Assembly: GCA_019454145.1 (NCBI GenBank)
Contig: CP075366.1
Coordinates: 1,529,564 to 1,593,563 of the forward strand
Direction of reading: 5' to 3'
DNA from: Fimbriimonadaceae bacterium
GTDB lineage: Bacteria; Armatimonadota; Fimbriimonadia; Fimbriimonadales; Fimbriimonadaceae
Length of the DNA: 64,000 bases
In this document: piece by piece, positions 61,572 to 64,000 of the stretch
Numbering within the stretch: position 1 is the first letter of the stretch
How the letters are laid out: every line of letters starts with the position of its first letter
Program-made: the position numbers and the translations under genes
The notes under the pieces: model-generated
Seen by the model: only the letters and a program-made list of their open reading frames with translations
The model's database searches: none
What the model was told of the DNA's origin: nothing

Positions 61572-62750
61572 ATGCAGAATACATTTGCCATCCTCGGTTC
61601 CGGAATGCAGGGCACAGCCGCTGCCTACGACATTGCCAAGTTTGCTGATGACCCCCAAGTATTGATGGGCGACATGAGTTTGGAGCAAGCAACTAAAAGT
61701 GCGAACCGAGTGAATCAACTCGTTGGCAAAGAAATCTGTGTGCCACGCCAAGTAGACGCGATGAATGAAGAAAGTTTGAGCGCATTCCTTCATGAAGCAG
61801 ATATTGTCATCAGTTGCGTTCCCTATTGGATGCACCCGCATATTGCCAAAGTCGCAATCGATACAATCACCGACATGGTTGACCTTGGTGGAAACACCGA
61901 TATCACCATGAAAACCTTGGCTCTTGACCAAGCGGCTAAAGATGCAGAGGTCACTCTGGTACCGGATACTGGCCTTGCTCCTGGTTTGGTGAACAATCTT
62001 GGCCTTTACATGATTGAAAACATGGAAAAGTGCGACTCTATCAAGTTGTACTGCGGTGTTCTGCCCCAAAATCCTAAGCCACCGTTCAACTACAAGTTGA
62101 CCTTTAACATGGAAGGTTTGGTCACTGAATATGATTACGAGGCTATCGTTCTCCGTAATGGAGAAATCGCTACCGTACCAACCTTGACTGAAGTAGAAGA
62201 TTTGCATATCAAGCAGTTAGGCGATATGGAAGCGTTTGTGACATCTGGTGGTACTTCAACCGCTCCTCACACACTGAAGGGCAAAGTCACCAACTACGAA
62301 TACAAAACGATCCGCTTCCCAGGTCACGCTCATTTGATGAAAATCTTCAAGGATTTCGGCTTCTGGAACGAAAACAAAATCAATGTCAAAGGTACTGAAG
62401 TTGTGCCGAAGGATGTGTTCAACGCAACGTTTGGCCCTGAACTCGAAAAGTTTGTTGACCAAGATTTGTGCGCGGTGCGCGGCGTTGGTGTAGGAACTGA
62501 TAACGGTCAACCCACGCGAATCCAAATCGACATCTTTGATAAGCAATGCCCTGATACCGGATTCACTTCCATGGAGCGATTGACTGGATTCAGCACGAGC
62601 ATCATTGCTCAAGAGGTCGTTCAAGGAAATGTTGAAAAGGGTGCCGTTCGCTACGAAAACGCAATGCGCGGAACCGACTTTTTGAAAGAACTCCATCGCC
62701 GCGGAATAGATATTCAAATTCAAAAAACTACGGAAACTGTTTTTAACTAA
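61572..62750 (+). CDS. Saccharopine dehydrogenase-like NAD(P)-dependent oxidoreductase
   Basis: 392-aa enzyme with an N-terminal Rossmann motif FAILGSGMQGTAAAYDIAKF, then ADIVISCVPYWMHPHIAKVAI and VDLGGNTDI, and the saccharopine-type DTGLAPGLVNNLGLYM followed by KLYCGVLPQNPKPPFNYKLTFN (only the start decisive). These match the LOR/SDH and saccharopine dehydrogenase family. It should act on an amino-acid imine (lysine catabolism or a related step), exact substrate open. Good terminator 13 bases after the stop. It is monocistronic and divergent from rplA. Confidence 0.85.
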   Translation: MQNTFAILGSGMQGTAAAYDIAKFADDPQVLMGDMSLEQATKSANRVNQLVGKEICVPRQVDAMNEESLSAFLHEADIVISCVPYWMHPHIAKVAIDTITDMVDLGGNTDITMKTLALDQAAKDAEVTLVPDTGLAPGLVNNLGLYMIENMEKCDSIKLYCGVLPQNPKPPFNYKLTFNMEGLVTEYDYEAIVLRNGEIATVPTLTEVEDLHIKQLGDMEAFVTSGGTSTAPHTLKGKVTNYEYKTIRFPGHAHLMKIFKDFGFWNENKINVKGTEVVPKDVFNATFGPELEKFVDQDLCAVRGVGVGTDNGQPTRIQIDIFDKQCPDTGFTSMERLTGFSTSIIAQEVVQGNVEKGAVRYENAMRGTDFLKELHRRGIDIQIQKTTETVFN

Positions 62751-62762
62751 GCCCGTTTTGTA

Positions 62763-62798
62763 AAATCCTGGTGACAAATATGTCACCAGGATTTTTGT
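62763..62798 (+). terminator. Rho-independent terminator after the saccharopine-dehydrogenase-like gene
   Basis: Perfect 14-bp stem AAATCCTGGTGACA / TGTCACCAGGATTT (62763-62776 and 62781-62794), loop AATA, then TTTTTG. It lies 13 bases beyond the stop. Confidence 0.9.
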
Positions 62799-62832
62799 TG
62801 ACTAATTTGTTGAACTCTTTTCTGGCGTAATT

Positions 62833-62849
62833 CGTTACAATGTGTAACG
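62833..62849. promoter_or_regulatory. Operator-like palindrome over the promoter of the haem-protein genes
   Basis: CGTTACA-ATG-TGTAACG is a 7+3+7 inverted repeat. It contains TACAAT (62836-62841), a good -10 box, 12 bases before ATG 62854; TTGAAC at 62810 is a possible but widely spaced -35. A repressor site on the promoter is likely. Confidence 0.45.
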
Positions 62850-62853
62850 CGTT

Positions 62854-63237
62854 ATGAAAACAGCTCTTTTCTGCTTGGCCGCCGCATTGTTGGGAACGTC
62901 GGCAAGTATCACTCCTGCGCAAACTAAGGTTCAAGAAGAATCCAAAGTGAGTTTTGCCAAAGAGATCCAACCCATTATTAAGCAAAGCTGTCTGCGATGC
63001 CATGCCGGCGACCGAGCTTCCAAGGGTCTTGACCTAAGCACGCACGAGGGCTTGATGAAAGGCACACGATTCGGCAAAGTTGTTATCGCAGGAAAAAGTG
63101 CGGAAAGCGTTCTCTATAAAGCGATCAAGGGCCTGCCCGGTGGAAGCAAGATGCCCCCCGGTCGTAATCCATCTCTGACGGACGCAAACATATCGCTCAT
63201 TGCAAAGTGGATCGACCAGGGAGCATTGAAGAATTAA
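62854..63237 (+). CDS. Secreted mono-haem cytochrome c-like protein, planctomycete type
   Basis: 127 aa with a signal peptide (KTALFCLAAALLGTSASITPA). One haem site CLRCH. The order FAKEIQPIIKQSCLRCHAGDRASKGLDLSTHEGLMKGTRFG and LIAKWIDQGALKN (motif ends) matches the planctomycete-type cytochrome C domain, with MPPG near the end carrying the likely Met ligand. It carries electrons outside the cytoplasm; partner not known. The next gene starts one base after its stop, so the two are one transcript and paralogues. Confidence 0.87.
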   Translation: MKTALFCLAAALLGTSASITPAQTKVQEESKVSFAKEIQPIIKQSCLRCHAGDRASKGLDLSTHEGLMKGTRFGKVVIAGKSAESVLYKAIKGLPGGSKMPPGRNPSLTDANISLIAKWIDQGALKN

Positions 63238-63238
63238 C

Positions 63239-63643
63239 GTGAAGAGTTTCATACCCCTTCTCATCGCCGCCGGAATTTTTTCCTTGGTGGCTTGTGCTCA
63301 ACAACCAGAACCTGAAGCTGCTCCAGATTCAGGTACAGCTTCAGCCACCAAAACATTTAGCGCCAATGTGCAACCGATCCTCACTAAAAACTGCGTGAGT
63401 TGTCACTCTGGTGATAAGCCAGCGGAAGGGCTGAATCTTGAATCTTATGATGGCCTAGCAAAGGGCATACATAACGGGCGCGAAGCGGCATTTGTGGCTG
63501 GCAAAAGCTCCGAAAGCATGATCGTCAAGGTTCTCACCGGCGACGGTGCCAAGCAAATGCCACCTGATAAGAACGATGCTGTTTCAGCCGAAGATGTGGC
63601 AACCATCGCCGCTTGGGTAGATGCTGGCGCGAAAAACGACTAA
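63239..63643 (+). CDS. Mono-haem cytochrome c-like lipoprotein, paralogue of the preceding
   Basis: 134 aa with GTG start. SLVACAQQPE is a lipobox, so it is lipid-anchored, with a Pro/Glu/Ala/Ser linker next. One haem site CVSCH, then KPAEGLNLESYDGLAKG, MPPDKND (probable Met ligand) and TIAAWVDAGAKND. The arrangement equals that of the secreted paralogue before it. The pair may be a soluble and a membrane-bound version of one electron carrier. A bidirectional terminator follows. Confidence 0.87.
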   Translation: MKSFIPLLIAAGIFSLVACAQQPEPEAAPDSGTASATKTFSANVQPILTKNCVSCHSGDKPAEGLNLESYDGLAKGIHNGREAAFVAGKSSESMIVKVLTGDGAKQMPPDKNDAVSAEDVATIAAWVDAGAKND

Positions 63644-63659
63644 AGTCAACTAGAACTGA

Positions 63660-63692
63660 AAAACACCAGCGACTATATGCCGCTGGTGTTTT
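63660..63692. terminator. Bidirectional terminator between the haem-protein and GNAT genes
   Basis: 12-bp stem AAAACACCAGCG / CGCTGGTGTTTT (63660-63671 and 63681-63692). TTTT follows on the plus strand and TTCAGTTC-type sequence on the minus. It overlaps the last codons of the minus-strand GNAT gene. Confidence 0.8.
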
Positions 63693-64000
63693 TTATTGGG
63701 CGACCTAATATCACACTTTTGTAGTTGACCGACGGGCGCCAGTCTGCCTCGCCAACAATTTTAAATCCCCATTTCCGGTACATAGCAATCAGATCGCGGG
63801 CGAGTTCACTTGTATCACATGCTAACATGGTTGCTCCCCATTCTCGGCCCCGACGTTCTGCCACTTCCAGTAGCAATTTGCCGATTCCTTTTCCTTGGTG
63901 GATTGGTTCAATTGCGAATTGACCAAACGCGCAGGGCTTTTTGTTTCGATAGTAGTCGCAACCCGTTTGCTCGCCCGGAGCAAAAATCGTGATCGTTCCA
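63673..64000 (-). CDS. GNAT-family acetyltransferase (C-terminal part, runs off the window)
   Basis: The frame is open to the window edge. Visible: FGQFAIEPIHQGKGIGKLLLE, the acetyl-CoA-binding motif A (Q-x-x-G-x-G), followed by a helix AERRGREWGATMLACD and a C-terminal MYRKWGFKIVGEADWR. That is the typical second half of a GNAT domain. Substrate unknown. The N-terminal part lies beyond base 64,000. The stop sits inside a terminator hairpin. Confidence 0.85.
   Translation of the reverse strand, partial: GTITIFAPGEQTGCDYYRNKKPCAFGQFAIEPIHQGKGIGKLLLEVAERRGREWGATMLACDTSELARDLIAMYRKWGFKIVGEADWRPSVNYKSVILGRPIKNTSGI

Noticed and set aside
61428-62207. Long minus-strand open frame opposite the saccharopine-dehydrogenase-like gene
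   Set aside because: The plus-strand gene has a family match, a ribosome-binding site and a terminator. The reverse frame has no recognisable motif.
62854-63643. Selenoprotein encoded near selB or in the haem-protein genes
   Set aside because: No in-frame TGA bridging two halves of a known selenoprotein family was seen in the window.
1-64000. Prophage, insertion sequence, integron or CRISPR array
   Set aside because: No transposase, integrase, phage structural gene or regularly spaced repeats are present on either strand.

Overview
The window looks like chromosomal DNA of a member of the Armatimonadota (Fimbriimonadia-like). This is inferred from a combination of traits, not from a marker gene: pseudopilins of the 'RA-FTLIELL' type including an H-x9-DG-type one, PEP-CTERM surface proteins, planctomycete-type haem proteins, a bacterial proteasome alpha-type subunit, flagellin and moderate GC content. 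There is no prophage, insertion sequence, CRISPR array, rRNA or recognisable tRNA. No gap between genes exceeds 300 bases.

Region 1 (1-27,511, minus strand) is a type IV pilus / type II secretion-like locus. In transcription order it holds pilB, pilT, pilC, a terminator, prepilin peptidase, a GspG/PilE-like pseudopilin, three very large minor pseudopilins (PilV-like about 700 aa, PilW-like 736 aa, PilX/GspK-like 1,099 aa), two giant Sec-exported beta-propeller-type proteins (1,600 and 2,355 aa), a terminator, then pilM and the start of pilN. The order minor pilins V-W-X followed by large propeller proteins matches the fimU-pilVWX-pilY1 operon of Pseudomonas. The best reading is a giant pilus-tip or priming complex with PilY1-like tip proteins. 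This is the most striking system in the window.

Region 2 (27,500-41,700) is mixed. It has an enlarged arginyl-tRNA synthetase with in-frame palindromic repeats and an altered HIGH motif, two tandem PEP-CTERM proteins, a thioredoxin-reductase-like ferredoxin-NADP reductase, an H-x9-DG pseudopilin, mnmG, a beta-propeller phytase lipoprotein, an orphan proteasome alpha-type subunit, asnS and two ABC transporter genes.

Region 3 (41,700-53,540) holds a plus-strand operon (glycosyltransferase, Trm112-like, aroQ, Xaa-Pro peptidase, a degenerate ABC ATPase), then selB and an asparaginase-family hydrolase. Flagellin follows, paired with a convergent TPR/O-GlcNAc-transferase-like protein that probably glycosylates it.

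Region 4 (53,556-64,000) holds an AddB/AddA-like helicase pair that appears to lack a nuclease active site, a nitrilase-family amidohydrolase, a DUF1398-like protein, a lone rplA with a leader resembling the L1 binding site of 23S rRNA, a saccharopine-dehydrogenase-like enzyme, two small mono-haem proteins and a truncated GNAT acetyltransferase.

Two genome-wide habits show. Genes inside operons usually have Shine-Dalgarno sites and tight or overlapping joints. Several first genes have a TATAAT-like box only 4-11 bases before the start codon and no Shine-Dalgarno, which suggests leaderless mRNAs. Family assignments come from motif recognition by eye; no database search was run.
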